A DNA stretch of 64,000 bases. Source: SFWF01 sp045539925 (lineage in GTDB: Bacteria; Bacillota; Clostridia; Oscillospirales; Acutalibacteraceae). The position numbers and the translations under genes are program-made. Numbering within the stretch: the first letter of the stretch is position 1; the number at the start of each line of letters is the position of its first letter. Below are positions 32,342 through 41,597 of the stretch, one piece after another. Location: the NCBI GenBank assembly GCA_045539925.1, contig JAZQGH010000160.1, forward strand, positions 1-64,000, in the 5' to 3' direction. The notes below the pieces were generated by a model, which worked only from the letters and a program-made list of their open reading frames with translations, was not told where the DNA came from and searched no databases.

Positions 32342-35300
32342 TTAAGCATCAATAGTAGAAATTGTAAGTGTTGTCTCCTCAAGAACATCGAGTAAAACCT
32401 TAACCGTATCAAGTGCGGTAAAGAGTGTTACATTATTTTCGGTAGCGGTGCGACGAATCTCTGCACCGTCGCTGAGCTGATCCTTAGAGGAAATGTCGCG
32501 GGTATTGATTACATAAGCAATATGACCCTGACGGAGCGCGTCGATAATTTCTTCACTGTCCTCGTTTATCTTCTTAAGGATATGGGTACGGATTCCGTTT
32601 TCCTTAAGATATTTTGCAGTTCCTGATGTTGCCTGAATGTTGAAGCCGAGATTATAGAAACGACGGATAAGGGGAAGAGCTTCCTCTTTATCCTTGTCCG
32701 CAATTGTTGCGAATACTGTTCCGTAGTTCTGAAGCTTCATTCCGCTTGCCTGAAGTGCTTTATAAAGAGCACGGTTAAGCTTATCGTCATAACCGATAGC
32801 CTCTCCCGTTGACTTCATTTCGGGAGAAAGATATGCGTCAAGTCCGCGAAGCTTATTAAAGGAGAATACGGGAACCTTTACATACCAGCGTTTTTTCTCC
32901 TCGGGATAGAGGGAGAAAATTCCAAGCTCCTTAAGGCTCTTGCCAAGGATAACCTCTGTGGCTATATCGGCAAGGCTGTAGCCTGTAGCCTTGGAAAGGA
33001 AGGGTACAGTACGGGAAGAACGGGGGTTAACCTCGATGATATAAACATCGTCATTATCGTCAACAATGAACTGAATGTTATAAAGACCTACGATGCCGAT
33101 ACCGAGACCGAGCTTCTTAGCATACTGAAGAATTATGCCCTTAACCTTATCAGAAACGCTGAAGGTGGGATATACGCTTATAGAGTCGCCCGAGTGGATG
33201 CCCGTACGCTCGATAAGTTCCATAATACCAGGGACAAATACATCTCTGCCGTCGCAGATAGCATCAACCTCGACCTCTTTACCCTGAATATATTTATCAA
33301 CGAGAACAGGCTTGTCTTCGTCTATCTGAACAGCGGTCTGGAGATAGTGACGGAGCTGATCTTCGTTGGCAACTATCTGCATTGCACGACCACCAAGAAC
33401 GAAGGAAGGACGTACAAGTACGGGATAACCTATCTCGGCAGCAGTGGAAACGCCAGCCTCAATAGAGGTTACTGCCTTACCCTTAGGCTGTGGAATTCCA
33501 AGCTCGGTAAGGAGTTTTTCAAAGGAATCACGATTTTCGGCACGTTCGATAGCGTCGCAATCGGTACCGATTATCTTAACTCCCCTCTTCATAAGAGGCT
33601 CTGCAAGATTTATTGCAGTCTGTCCGCCCAAAGATGCAACCACGCCTTCGGGGTTTTCAAACTCGATAATGTTCATAACATCTTCGGGAGTGAGAGGCTC
33701 GAAATACAGCTTATCAGCAGTTGTATAGTCGGTGGAAACTGTTTCGGGGTTGTTGTTTATAATAATTGCCTCATAGCCCGAATTTTTAATAGTTGTAACA
33801 GCATGAACGGTAGAATAGTCAAACTCTACGCCCTGACCTATACGGATAGGACCTGCACCGAGAACCACTATCTTCTTTTTATCGGTAAGACGAGATGCAT
33901 TTTCGCCCGAATAAGAAGAGTAGAAATAAGGAATGTAGGCACCTGTGTGGCAGGTATCTACCATACGGAATACGGGGAAAAGTTTGTTTTCCTTGCGGAA
34001 GCTGTAAACATCAAGCTCACTGCAGTTCCACATCCGAGCAACATACTTATCCGAGAAGCCCATCTTCTTGGCTTCTTTAAGAATCTCGAGATCAAAGGCA
34101 TTATCTTTAAGGGTGACCTCCATATCGATAATACGCTTGATAGCATTGAGGAAGAAGGCAGTAATTTTTGTAATATCGTGTATTTCTTCAACGGTTACGC
34201 CACGATAAAGAAGCTCTGCAATAGCGAAGATATTATCATCGCGAAATTCGCTGATATAAGTGCGCAGTTCATCATCGCTCATATTGTCGAATTTAGCGTG
34301 ATAAAGATGGTTTACACCAATTTCGAGAGAACGGATTCCCTTAAGCAGACTCTCTTCAAGGGTTGAGCCGATTCCCATAACCTCACCTGTTGCCTTCATC
34401 TGAGTGCCAAGACTGTTGGATGCAGATGTGAACTTATCGAAGGGGAAGCGAGGCAATTTTGCAATTACATAATCGAGACGGGGCTCGAAAGCGGCAGTTG
34501 TGTTTGCAATTTTGATATCTTCAAGTGCCATACCGAGGGCGATTTTAGCTGTAACACGGGCAATGGGGTATCCGCTTGCCTTGGATGCAAGGGCGGAGGA
34601 ACGGGAAACGCGGGGATTTACCTCGATAAGATAATACTCGCTGGTTTCGGGATTAAGCGCAAACTGAACATTACAGCCACCCTCAATTTTAAGTTCTTTA
34701 ATAAGCTTGATTGCAGAGTCATTAAGCATCTTAAGGTCGTGGTCGCTTAAAGTCATAATAGGTGCTACAACGATTGAGTCGCCTGTATGAACGCCTACGG
34801 GATCGATATTTTCCATACCGCAAATGGTAATTGCGTGGTCATTCGAGTCGCGCATAACTTCAAACTCTATTTCCTTATAACCCTTTACGCTCTTCTCAAC
34901 AAGAACCTGATGAACGGGAGAAAGCTTGAAAGCATTAAGTCCAATCTCAACAAGTTCTTCTTCGTTATAGGCAAATCCACCGCCGGTGCCTCCCAGAGTG
35001 AAAGCAGGACGAAGAACAACAGGATAACCGATTTTTTCGGCAGCTATCTTTGCCTCATCAATACTGTAGGTAATTTCCGAAGGAATAGTAGGCTCACCGA
35101 TAGAGATGCAAAGCTCCTTGAAAAGCTCACGGTCTTCAGCACGTTCGATACTCTCGGAGGATGTGCCGAGAAGCTCTACTCCGCATTCTTTAAGAATACC
35201 CTTCTTTTCGAGTTGCATTGCAATATTAAGACCTGTCTGTCCGCCGATTCCCGGAACGATAGCGTCGGGACGCTCATAACGGAGAATCTTTGCGATATAC

Positions 35301-35515
35301 TCTAAAGTCAGAGGTTCCATATAAACCTTATCTGCTATTGTGGTATCGGTCATAATAGTCGCAGGATTGGAGTTTACGAGAACTACCTCATATCCCTCTT
35401 CCTTAAGGGCGAGACAAGCCTGAGTTCCTGCATAGTCAAACTCTGCAGCCTGACCTATGACTATAGGACCTGAACCGATTATCAGCACCTTTTTAATGTC
35501 TGTTCTTTTTGCCAT
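32342..35515 (-). CDS. carB: carbamoyl phosphate synthase large subunit
   Basis: Makes carbamoyl phosphate from bicarbonate, ATP and ammonia delivered by the small subunit. The two homologous ATP-grasp halves are visible: GSGPIVIGQAAEFDYAGTQ starts the first and GAGPIRIGQGVEFDYSTVH the second, at about residue 555. A C-terminal MGS-like allosteric domain occupies about 930-1057. The length of 1057 residues is full. The small subunit gene carA, normally adjacent, is not in this operon or elsewhere in the window. Confidence 0.97.
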   Translation of the reverse strand: MAKRTDIKKVLIIGSGPIVIGQAAEFDYAGTQACLALKEEGYEVVLVNSNPATIMTDTTIADKVYMEPLTLEYIAKILRYERPDAIVPGIGGQTGLNIAMQLEKKGILKECGVELLGTSSESIERAEDRELFKELCISIGEPTIPSEITYSIDEAKIAAEKIGYPVVLRPAFTLGGTGGGFAYNEEELVEIGLNAFKLSPVHQVLVEKSVKGYKEIEFEVMRDSNDHAITICGMENIDPVGVHTGDSIVVAPIMTLSDHDLKMLNDSAIKLIKELKIEGGCNVQFALNPETSEYYLIEVNPRVSRSSALASKASGYPIARVTAKIALGMALEDIKIANTTAAFEPRLDYVIAKLPRFPFDKFTSASNSLGTQMKATGEVMGIGSTLEESLLKGIRSLEIGVNHLYHAKFDNMSDDELRTYISEFRDDNIFAIAELLYRGVTVEEIHDITKITAFFLNAIKRIIDMEVTLKDNAFDLEILKEAKKMGFSDKYVARMWNCSELDVYSFRKENKLFPVFRMVDTCHTGAYIPYFYSSYSGENASRLTDKKKIVVLGAGPIRIGQGVEFDYSTVHAVTTIKNSGYEAIIINNNPETVSTDYTTADKLYFEPLTPEDVMNIIEFENPEGVVASLGGQTAINLAEPLMKRGVKIIGTDCDAIERAENRDSFEKLLTELGIPQPKGKAVTSIEAGVSTAAEIGYPVLVRPSFVLGGRAMQIVANEDQLRHYLQTAVQIDEDKPVLVDKYIQGKEVEVDAICDGRDVFVPGIMELIERTGIHSGDSISVYPTFSVSDKVKGIILQYAKKLGLGIGIVGLYNIQFIVDDNDDVYIIEVNPRSSRTVPFLSKATGYSLADIATEVILGKSLKELGIFSLYPEEKKRWYVKVPVFSFNKLRGLDAYLSPEMKSTGEAIGYDDKLNRALYKALQASGMKLQNYGTVFATIADKDKEEALPLIRRFYNLGFNIQATSGTAKYLKENGIRTHILKKINEDSEEIIDALRQGHIAYVINTRDISSKDQLSDGAEIRRTATENNVTLFTALDTVKVLLDVLEETTLTISTIDA

Positions 35516-35530
35516 TTCAAGTTTCCTCCG

Positions 35531-36799
35531 TTATATTAAATCTTCTTTGTATACTATTTTTCCGCCGACCATTGTAAGCTTACACCGTCCGTAAAGTTTC
35601 CATCCCTCAAAGGGAGTGGCCTTGCCCAGAGACACAAATTCGTCAGGGTCTACAGTATAGCTTTCGTTAAGATCGAAAACGGTAAGATCTGCTTTACAGC
35701 CGACCTTAATTTCACTACCGATACCAAAACGCTTTTTAGCATTAAGGCATAAAAGCTCGGTAAGCTTTTCAAGTGTTATTATGCCCGTTTTTACAAGCTT
35801 TGTATAACATACAGCAAAAGCGGTTTCTATTCCAACAACACCCATCATACTTTTTTCTAAGCCTTTTGATTTTTCTTCAAAAGAATGTGGGGCGTGATCG
35901 GTTGCAATAACATCGATTGTTCCGTCTTTAATACCCTCTATAAGAGCGAGGCGGTCTTCTTCGCTTCTGATAGGGGGATTCATTTTAAAGCGCCCCTCTT
36001 CAAGAAGCATCATATCATTCATCGTGAGATAGTGTGGACCTGTTTCGCAGGTAATGTCTACACCCTGCGCCTTAGCATTTCGTATAAGCTCCACACTTTC
36101 TTTAGTAGAGATATGGCAAACATGATATTTACAGCCTGTTTTTCTCACAAGCTCAATATCCCGCTTTATGGGACCCCATTCACTCTCACTGCATATTCCT
36201 GCGTGATCGTGAAGACGCGCATACTCTCCGTCGTGAATATAACCGCCGAAAAGCAGATTGTTATCCTCACAGTGTGCAGAGATGATTTTTTGGAGAGATT
36301 TTGCCTTTATCATTGCAGAAAGCATCATCTCTTCGCTTTGTACACCTCTGCCATCATCCGAAAAGCCTATGACCTTATCTGCCATAGCCTCCATATCGGA
36401 TAGAGTCTGCCCTGCTTGTCCTTTGGTTATTGTGCCGAAGGGGTATACATTTATAACGGCATCTCTGTCTATGATCTCGGTTTGCCGACTTAAAGTATCC
36501 AAACTGTCGGGGCATGGGCTGAGATTAGGCATAGAGCAAACCGCAGTATATCCTCCGCGGGCAGCCGCCTGTGTACCGCTTTTTATCGTTTCTTTATAAG
36601 AAAAACCCGGCTCACGAAGATGAACATGAACATCTGTGAAACCGGGAAAAACAGTAAGCCCTTGTAAGGGGATAACAATAGCGTCAGTGTCGGAAATATA
36701 TTGAGAAATGCGAACAAAACGTCCGTCCTCTATAAGCAGGTCGACCGCTTGAAATGAATCTTCAATAAAAGCCATTGCGTTTTTAAGCAAATATTTCAT
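35531..36799 (-). CDS. pyrC: dihydroorotase
   Basis: Zinc amidohydrolase that closes carbamoyl aspartate to dihydroorotate. The metal-binding motif DVHVHLREPG is near residues 57-66, and ATDHAPHSFEEK later carries the catalytic aspartate. With 422 residues it is the long type I form. AAAGGAG precedes the ATG. It is the first gene of the pyr operon, just after the attenuator. Confidence 0.95.
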   Translation of the reverse strand: MKYLLKNAMAFIEDSFQAVDLLIEDGRFVRISQYISDTDAIVIPLQGLTVFPGFTDVHVHLREPGFSYKETIKSGTQAAARGGYTAVCSMPNLSPCPDSLDTLSRQTEIIDRDAVINVYPFGTITKGQAGQTLSDMEAMADKVIGFSDDGRGVQSEEMMLSAMIKAKSLQKIISAHCEDNNLLFGGYIHDGEYARLHDHAGICSESEWGPIKRDIELVRKTGCKYHVCHISTKESVELIRNAKAQGVDITCETGPHYLTMNDMMLLEEGRFKMNPPIRSEEDRLALIEGIKDGTIDVIATDHAPHSFEEKSKGLEKSMMGVVGIETAFAVCYTKLVKTGIITLEKLTELLCLNAKKRFGIGSEIKVGCKADLTVFDLNESYTVDPDEFVSLGKATPFEGWKLYGRCKLTMVGGKIVYKEDLI

Positions 36800-36815
36800 A
36801 ACAGTCTCCTTTCAT

Positions 36816-36902
36816 AAAAAAAGTGCTCACCTTTCGGCAAGCACACAAATTTCTCGCAGGAAACAGACTCCTTAGATGTATGAAACTGTAATATCTTGCC
36901 GA
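36816..36902 (-). promoter_or_regulatory. PyrR-type transcription attenuator of the pyr operon
   Basis: Three elements lie between promoter and pyrC. A terminator stem GTGCTTGCC-GAAA-GGTGAGCAC (36823-36844, two G-U pairs) is followed by seven U. An upstream TCGGCAAG (36895-36902) is complementary over 8 nt to CTTGCCGA in the terminator 5' arm and can form an antiterminator. Between them TTTCCTGCGAGAAA (36850-36863) contains UCCNGNGAG, the conserved core of the PyrR-binding anti-antiterminator loop. No pyrR gene is in the window. Confidence 0.75.
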
Positions 36903-36941
36903 CGCCTATGTCTGAAAAACAGGCTTTTCGCACTTTAAGAA

Positions 36942-36971
36942 ATTATATCACAATCACACACTTCTTGTCAA
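36942..36971 (-). promoter_or_regulatory. promoter of the pyr operon
   Basis: -35 TTGACA (36966-36971), 18-nt spacer, -10 TATAAT (36942-36947), about 140 nt upstream of pyrC and ahead of the attenuator. Confidence 0.8.
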
Positions 36972-37022
36972 TATAAAACAACCCAAAAAACGACTAAATT
37001 ATATATATTATTTATAGTAATT

Positions 37023-38384
37023 TTATACATTGTCGGGAATATGTCTTATAATGCTTCTTCTTATGTGTCCAAAGCAAATGATGCTCACAGCCGCAGACAT
37101 AACCTCTGCAATAAGGAAGCACAACCAGAACATATTTATATTGTCGGGGAAGAGAAGCGCCAAGGCATACGCCGCAGGAATAAGCACAACGAGCTGACGG
37201 CAAATTGATACGACCATCGAAAGAACGCCCTTGCCAAACGCCTGAAACACCGAGCCTATTGCAATGCAGAAGCCTGCCAGCAGATAATGAATACTGATTA
37301 TACGGAATGCAGGTACGCCAATCCTTATCATATCGTCAGAGGCATTGAACATATGAAGAAGCTGCCCGGGTAAAAGCTGAAATACTGCAACTGCAACAAG
37401 CATTATGGCTGTAGCATACAAAACCGAAAGCATTATTGCCTTTTTTATGCGGCTTCGTTTACCTGCGCCGTAATTATAAGCAATTATGGGAACTACACCG
37501 TTGTTCATACCGAATATGGGCATAAATGCAAAGGACTGTATCTTATAGTAGGCACCAAGAACGGCTGCCGCCGTTGTGGAGAAAAAGGTTATAAGCATAC
37601 TGTTGAGCATATAGTTCATAACAGAGCCGATACCAACCATTATTATCGAGGGTATTCCCACCGAATATATACGTTTTACCGTCTCTCCGTGCAGTCTCAT
37701 TCGCCTTATATCCAGCCGCACTTCCCCGTTAAATTTCTGGTTTATAACTATTCCGAAAACTGCAGAAGTCAACTGACCGACTATGGTAGCCGTAGCAGCA
37801 CCGATAACATCCCAGCCCAGAACAAAAATAAATATCGGGTCGAGGATTATATTAGTTATAGCCCCTATTCCCTGTGTATACATCGAAAGCACGGTTTTTC
37901 CCGTTGCCTGCATAAGTCTTTCGGAAATTATCGAAAGATACAGAAAGGGAGAACCTAATGTAACTATGGTTAGATACTGAACACCGTATTCAATTATAAG
38001 TTTATCATCTGTCTGGCTTTCAAAAAACATACGGGAGCCGAAAATACCGAAGAGTATAAACAGCACCGAAGCCAAAAGCACAAGGAGAACTCCGTTTGAA
38101 GCCGCCTTGTTTACCCTATCGTTATCCTTTTCTCCAAGGGCTCGGGAAAGCATAGCATTCATACCAACACCCGTTCCCGTAGCAACACCAATCATTAAGT
38201 TTTGCACAGGAAATGCAAGAGAAAGGGCAGTTAAAGCCTCTTCGTTTATCTGGGCTACAAACATACTGTCTACAACGTTATAAAGTGCCTGAATAAGCAT
38301 AGACGCCATCATAGGCAGAGTCATTGTGATAAGGAGCCTGTTTACAGGCATTGTACCCATTTTATTTTCTTTGAAATTTGACAA
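37023..38384 (-). CDS. MATE family efflux transporter
   Basis: A 453-residue, roughly 12-helix antiporter of the MATE family. It opens with RLLITMTLPMMASMLIQALYNVVDSMFV, the family N-terminal pattern, and repeats a related pattern in the second half. Substrate unknown. The start is TTG at 38384, supported by AGAGGTG 6 nt upstream. An internal ATG at MGTMPVN has no comparable site. It has no close operon partner, and a second MATE gene lies at 61389. Confidence 0.88.
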   Translation of the reverse strand: MSNFKENKMGTMPVNRLLITMTLPMMASMLIQALYNVVDSMFVAQINEEALTALSLAFPVQNLMIGVATGTGVGMNAMLSRALGEKDNDRVNKAASNGVLLVLLASVLFILFGIFGSRMFFESQTDDKLIIEYGVQYLTIVTLGSPFLYLSIISERLMQATGKTVLSMYTQGIGAITNIILDPIFIFVLGWDVIGAATATIVGQLTSAVFGIVINQKFNGEVRLDIRRMRLHGETVKRIYSVGIPSIIMVGIGSVMNYMLNSMLITFFSTTAAAVLGAYYKIQSFAFMPIFGMNNGVVPIIAYNYGAGKRSRIKKAIMLSVLYATAIMLVAVAVFQLLPGQLLHMFNASDDMIRIGVPAFRIISIHYLLAGFCIAIGSVFQAFGKGVLSMVVSICRQLVVLIPAAYALALLFPDNINMFWLCFLIAEVMSAAVSIICFGHIRRSIIRHIPDNV

Positions 38385-38444
38385 AATAACACCTCTTTTT
38401 TCAGCAAAAGGTATTTTAACACAAATAAAGCTTTAAGGCAAGAA

Positions 38445-38470
38445 AAAAGATGTGCCGAAGCACACCTTTT
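38445..38470 (-). terminator. terminator of the amino-acid ABC importer operon
   Basis: On the minus strand AAAAGGTGTGC-TTCG-GCACATCTTTT (one G-U pair), followed by TTTTTTCTTG. It begins within 5 nt of the ATPase stop codon. Confidence 0.85.
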
Positions 38471-38473
38471 AAT

Positions 38474-39217
38474 TTACAGTACACTTTGCAAAAACTGCTG
38501 AGTTCTGGGGTTTTTGGGGTTTGTGAAGAGCTCTTCAGGTGTTCCTTCTTCTGCGATAACACCATCTGCCATAAAGACAACTCTGTCGGCAACCTCACGG
38601 GCAAAGCCCATTTCGTGGGTAACTACAACCATCGTCATTCCCTCCCGGGCAAGTTCCTTCATTACCTCAAGCACCTCTCCCACCATTTCGGGGTCAAGTG
38701 CGGAGGTAGGCTCGTCGAAGAGCATAACCTCAGGACTCATAGCGAGAGCACGAACGATAGCCACACGCTGCTTTTGTCCTCCCGAAAGCTGATTGGGATA
38801 AGCGTTTGCCTTTTCTTCAAGACCGACTCTGCGAAGAAGCTCCATACCGGTCTTTTCAGCCTCCTCTTTAGACTTTCCAAGAAGCTTTATCGGGGCTATT
38901 GTAAGGTTTTTAAGCACGGTCATATGCGGGAAAAGATTGAACTGCTGGAAAACCATTCCCATTTTCTGGCGATGCAGATTTATATTACACTTAGGGTCGG
39001 TAATATCCTCTCCGTCAAAATAAATGTGTCCGCCCGTAGGCTCCTCAAGACGGTTTAAGCATCTGAGAAAGGTCGATTTTCCCGAACCCGAAGGTCCGAT
39101 AACGACCAGAACGTCACCGCTTTTGATTTCCATATCAATTCCGCAAAGAACATCTAAATCTCCAAAGGACTTTTGCAGATTGTCGGTTTTTATAAGAATG
39201 TTAGCATCAGTGGTCAC
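38474..39217 (-). CDS. polar amino acid ABC transporter ATP-binding protein
   Basis: GlnQ-type ATPase of an importer. Walker A is GPSGSGKST, the signature motif is LSGGQKQR, and Walker B is VMLFDEPTSALDPE. The GTG at 39217 is selected because AAAGGAGG lies 10 nt before it. The frame extends to 39238 inside the permease gene without a start signal. It overlaps the permease gene by 11 nt and is the last gene of the substrate-binding protein, permease, ATPase operon. Confidence 0.93.
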   Translation of the reverse strand: MTTDANILIKTDNLQKSFGDLDVLCGIDMEIKSGDVLVVIGPSGSGKSTFLRCLNRLEEPTGGHIYFDGEDITDPKCNINLHRQKMGMVFQQFNLFPHMTVLKNLTIAPIKLLGKSKEEAEKTGMELLRRVGLEEKANAYPNQLSGGQKQRVAIVRALAMSPEVMLFDEPTSALDPEMVGEVLEVMKELAREGMTMVVVTHEMGFAREVADRVVFMADGVIAEEGTPEELFTNPKNPRTQQFLQSVL

Positions 39218-40607
39218 TCTTACGCAGCCTCCTTTCAAGGATTCCTACAAGCTTAGTGAGAATCAGCACGATTACCAGATAAACAAGCGCCACAGCAATA
39301 AGAGGCATAAAGTTACTGTATGTAATCGAACGTATTTTAAGTCCGCCCTGAGTAAGGTCGGCAACGCCGATATAGAATGCAACCGAAGACTCTTTAAGCA
39401 GGGTTATAAATTCGTTAGCGAGGGCAGGAAGCACAGCTTTAAATGCCTGCGGAACAACGAAATGCACCATCGTTTGGGAATAGTTAAAGCCAAGGCTTCT
39501 TCCCGCCTCGGTCTGACCCTTGTCAACCGACATAATGCCGCCGCGGACGATTTCTGCAACGTATGCTCCGCTGTTAAGTCCGAAACAGAGTACCGCTGAT
39601 ATAAACTTTGGCACTCCGATAGGAAGCAGCAACACAAAGTAGATTATAAGAAGCTGTACCATTACAGGTGTACCTCTTATAAGGGTTAAATACACACGAC
39701 ATATCTTGTCGATAAACTTAAATTTGCCCGTAAGCTCGTTAGTGCAACGAACTATTGCAACAAGGAAGCCGAGGAACATACCCATAAGACCTGCAAGTCC
39801 TGTAATTGCAAGAGTAGTTCCCAAGCCCTGCACAAGGTACATCCATCTGTCTTTCTCTATAAAGTTTCGATTAAAGTCGTATGCGAATTTAGAGCACCAT
39901 TTAACTATAAAATTGCCGACCTCGGGTTTTTCGGCATCATAATTAACAAGCTTGAAGCTGTCTTTAAGTCCGGTACGGATAGAATTATTATTAGTAACAT
40001 CTATCTTTTCTCCGTTATATACAGCACTGTTAAGCCCGTCTATTATTTCGCCCACTGAGAGAATTCCGCCAAAACAAGTGTTTACAGTTTCATCGCTAAG
40101 ATGAATTTTAAATTCATCTTTACCGACCTCGTACACATAAAGCGAAACCTCTCCGCTTACAGGCTTAGCCTCTGACACCAACGAAGAGATGTCGCCGCTC
40201 ATTGCCTGACGTATCTTGGTGGCATTTTGCATTTTCCCTGCCTGTTTGCCTTCAAAATAGTGCTTATAAGCACAATCTATTAAGCTTTGTTTGTTTTCGG
40301 TAACTGCTGAAACTAAATCAACAGAACTGTATGTACAGCCCAGAATCGCATTTTTTTCTTCACCGTAATCTACACTGTTAACCGTAATTTTTGTTTTTTC
40401 GAATACCTGATTTGCACCCTCTGCAACAGATTTTGGCAGAGCACTGAAGGTATCGTCTACAATTTTCTGAGCCTCACTGATTGACAGTTCCTTAGAAAAC
40501 TTCATATCTGCAAAGCTTAACAAAACAGCAGAGAAAAGTGCGATGACGAGAACTGCCGTAACGCATATCGTAACAATCAGATTTTTCTTACTTTTGATTT
40601 TTATCAT
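39207..40607 (-). CDS. amino acid ABC permease with large N-terminal extracytoplasmic domain
   Basis: The C-terminal half (from about residue 255 of 466) is a HisM/GlnP-type permease with LIRGTPVMVQLL and the EAA loop GQTEAGRSLGFNYSQ. The N-terminal half is unusual: one membrane helix (about 12-33) and then roughly 215 residues that would face outside. That region has no motif I recognise and is not a typical SBP domain, since the binding protein is a separate gene. The ATG at 40607 follows GGAG by 6 nt. An ATG at 40619 lies in that site. Confidence 0.88.
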   Translation of the reverse strand: MIKIKSKKNLIVTICVTAVLVIALFSAVLLSFADMKFSKELSISEAQKIVDDTFSALPKSVAEGANQVFEKTKITVNSVDYGEEKNAILGCTYSSVDLVSAVTENKQSLIDCAYKHYFEGKQAGKMQNATKIRQAMSGDISSLVSEAKPVSGEVSLYVYEVGKDEFKIHLSDETVNTCFGGILSVGEIIDGLNSAVYNGEKIDVTNNNSIRTGLKDSFKLVNYDAEKPEVGNFIVKWCSKFAYDFNRNFIEKDRWMYLVQGLGTTLAITGLAGLMGMFLGFLVAIVRCTNELTGKFKFIDKICRVYLTLIRGTPVMVQLLIIYFVLLLPIGVPKFISAVLCFGLNSGAYVAEIVRGGIMSVDKGQTEAGRSLGFNYSQTMVHFVVPQAFKAVLPALANEFITLLKESSVAFYIGVADLTQGGLKIRSITYSNFMPLIAVALVYLVIVLILTKLVGILERRLRKSDH

Positions 40608-40626
40608 TTTTATCTCCATACATTTT

Positions 40627-40656
40627 AAAGCAGGAATGATTTCTCATTCCTGCTTT
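40627..40656 (-). terminator. hairpin between binding-protein and permease genes
   Basis: Perfect 13-bp stem AAAGCAGGAATGA / TCATTCCTGCTTT with a 4-nt loop, 20 nt past the binding-protein stop. The T-run after it is short, so it may partly terminate or protect the upstream message, giving excess binding protein. Confidence 0.65.
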
Positions 40657-40675
40657 TTATTATCTGATGGGAAAA

Positions 40676-41431
40676 TTATTTTATGTACTTATCAACGATT
40701 GTATCGATAGTGCCATCTTCAATAAGCTTTTCGATAGCGTTATCAACAGCCTCGCGAAGCTGATCATTTCCCTTCTTGATGCAAGCAGCATAGTCTTCAT
40801 CCGCATAAGAAGTGTCAAGAATCTTAAGACCTGTGTTGTTGGCAACAAATGCCTTAGCAGGCTCGTTATCAATAATTACGCAATCAACATCTCCTCCGAG
40901 AAGTGCATTAACTGCTTCATTTCCTGTGGTGAAGGATGTAACGAGGTCATCACCAAAATCATCAGTAGCGTAAACGTCGCCTGTCGTTCCGAGCTGAACA
41001 CCTACTTTATAAGCGGCACCCTCGGCATAAAGGTCATCAACGCTGGTAATTGCAGAACCTTCGGGAACGATGATGGACTGAACGCCTGTTGCATAGCTTA
41101 TTGAAAAGTCTACATCCTTAAGACGGTCCTCTGTAATGGTCATACCTGCAAGACCGAAATCAACAGAACCCTCAGAAACAGCGGTGATGATAGAGTCGAA
41201 AGCCATATCCTGAATTTCAAGCTCAAGACCAAGTTCCTCAGCGATAGCTTCTGCGATTTCAGCATCTATACCAATGATTTTATCTCCGTCATAATACTCA
41301 TAGGGCTGGAAATAAGCATTGGTTGCCATAATAAGCTTACCCTCTTCAACAGTAACGACATCTTTTGCGCCGCAGCCTGCGAAGCAGAGCACCATAGCAA
41401 GTGCTAAAACTAATGCAATAATCTTTTTCAT
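40676..41431 (-). CDS. amino acid ABC transporter substrate-binding lipoprotein
   Basis: A family 3 periplasmic-type binding protein of 251 residues. The lipoprotein signal peptide is MKKIIALVLALAMVLCFAGC, with the lipid-modified Cys20. Conserved pieces are NAYFQPYEYYDG, IDAEIAEAIAEELGLE and the GLAGMTITEDR segment. The ligand is inferred to be a polar amino acid. ARG-box-like sites at its promoter suggest arginine or a related basic amino acid. It is the first gene of the importer operon. Confidence 0.93.
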   Translation of the reverse strand: MKKIIALVLALAMVLCFAGCGAKDVVTVEEGKLIMATNAYFQPYEYYDGDKIIGIDAEIAEAIAEELGLELEIQDMAFDSIITAVSEGSVDFGLAGMTITEDRLKDVDFSISYATGVQSIIVPEGSAITSVDDLYAEGAAYKVGVQLGTTGDVYATDDFGDDLVTSFTTGNEAVNALLGGDVDCVIIDNEPAKAFVANNTGLKILDTSYADEDYAACIKKGNDQLREAVDNAIEKLIEDGTIDTIVDKYIK

Positions 41432-41469
41432 TTTGTTTTCCTCCTCGAAAACAGTATTTTTACGGATTT

Positions 41470-41498
41470 ATTATAATGTCTTTATGCATTAAATGCAA
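41470..41498 (-). promoter_or_regulatory. promoter of the amino-acid importer operon
   Basis: -35 TTGCAT (41493-41498), 17-nt spacer, -10 TATAAT (41470-41475), on the minus strand. Confidence 0.7.
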
Positions 41499-41523
41499 GT
41501 ATTTTTTCATTTTTATTCATTTG
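41485..41523. promoter_or_regulatory. ARG-box-like sites at the importer promoter
   Basis: Two candidate ArgR sites. TGCATTAAATGCA (41485-41497) resembles the argG box but is one base shorter, and it overlaps the -35. Just upstream, the minus strand reads TGAATAAAAATGAA (41506-41519), close to the Bacillus ARG box TGAATAAAAATKCA. Together they suggest arginine control. Confidence 0.5.
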
Positions 41524-41569
41524 CGATGTGTTTATTCGATTTGTTAACAAAAATTTAGCATTATTTTTG

Positions 41570-41597
41570 TTGACTTGTACGTAAGTTTGAATATAAT
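41570..41597 (+). promoter_or_regulatory. promoter of the marR-exporter operon
   Basis: -35 TTGACT (41570-41575), 16-nt spacer, -10 TATAAT (41592-41597). Confidence 0.7.

Noticed and set aside
33194..34366. Long plus-strand open frame opposite carB
   Set aside because: It lies wholly antisense to the strongly conserved carB, has no ribosome site or recognisable motif, and its codon use mirrors the carB frame.
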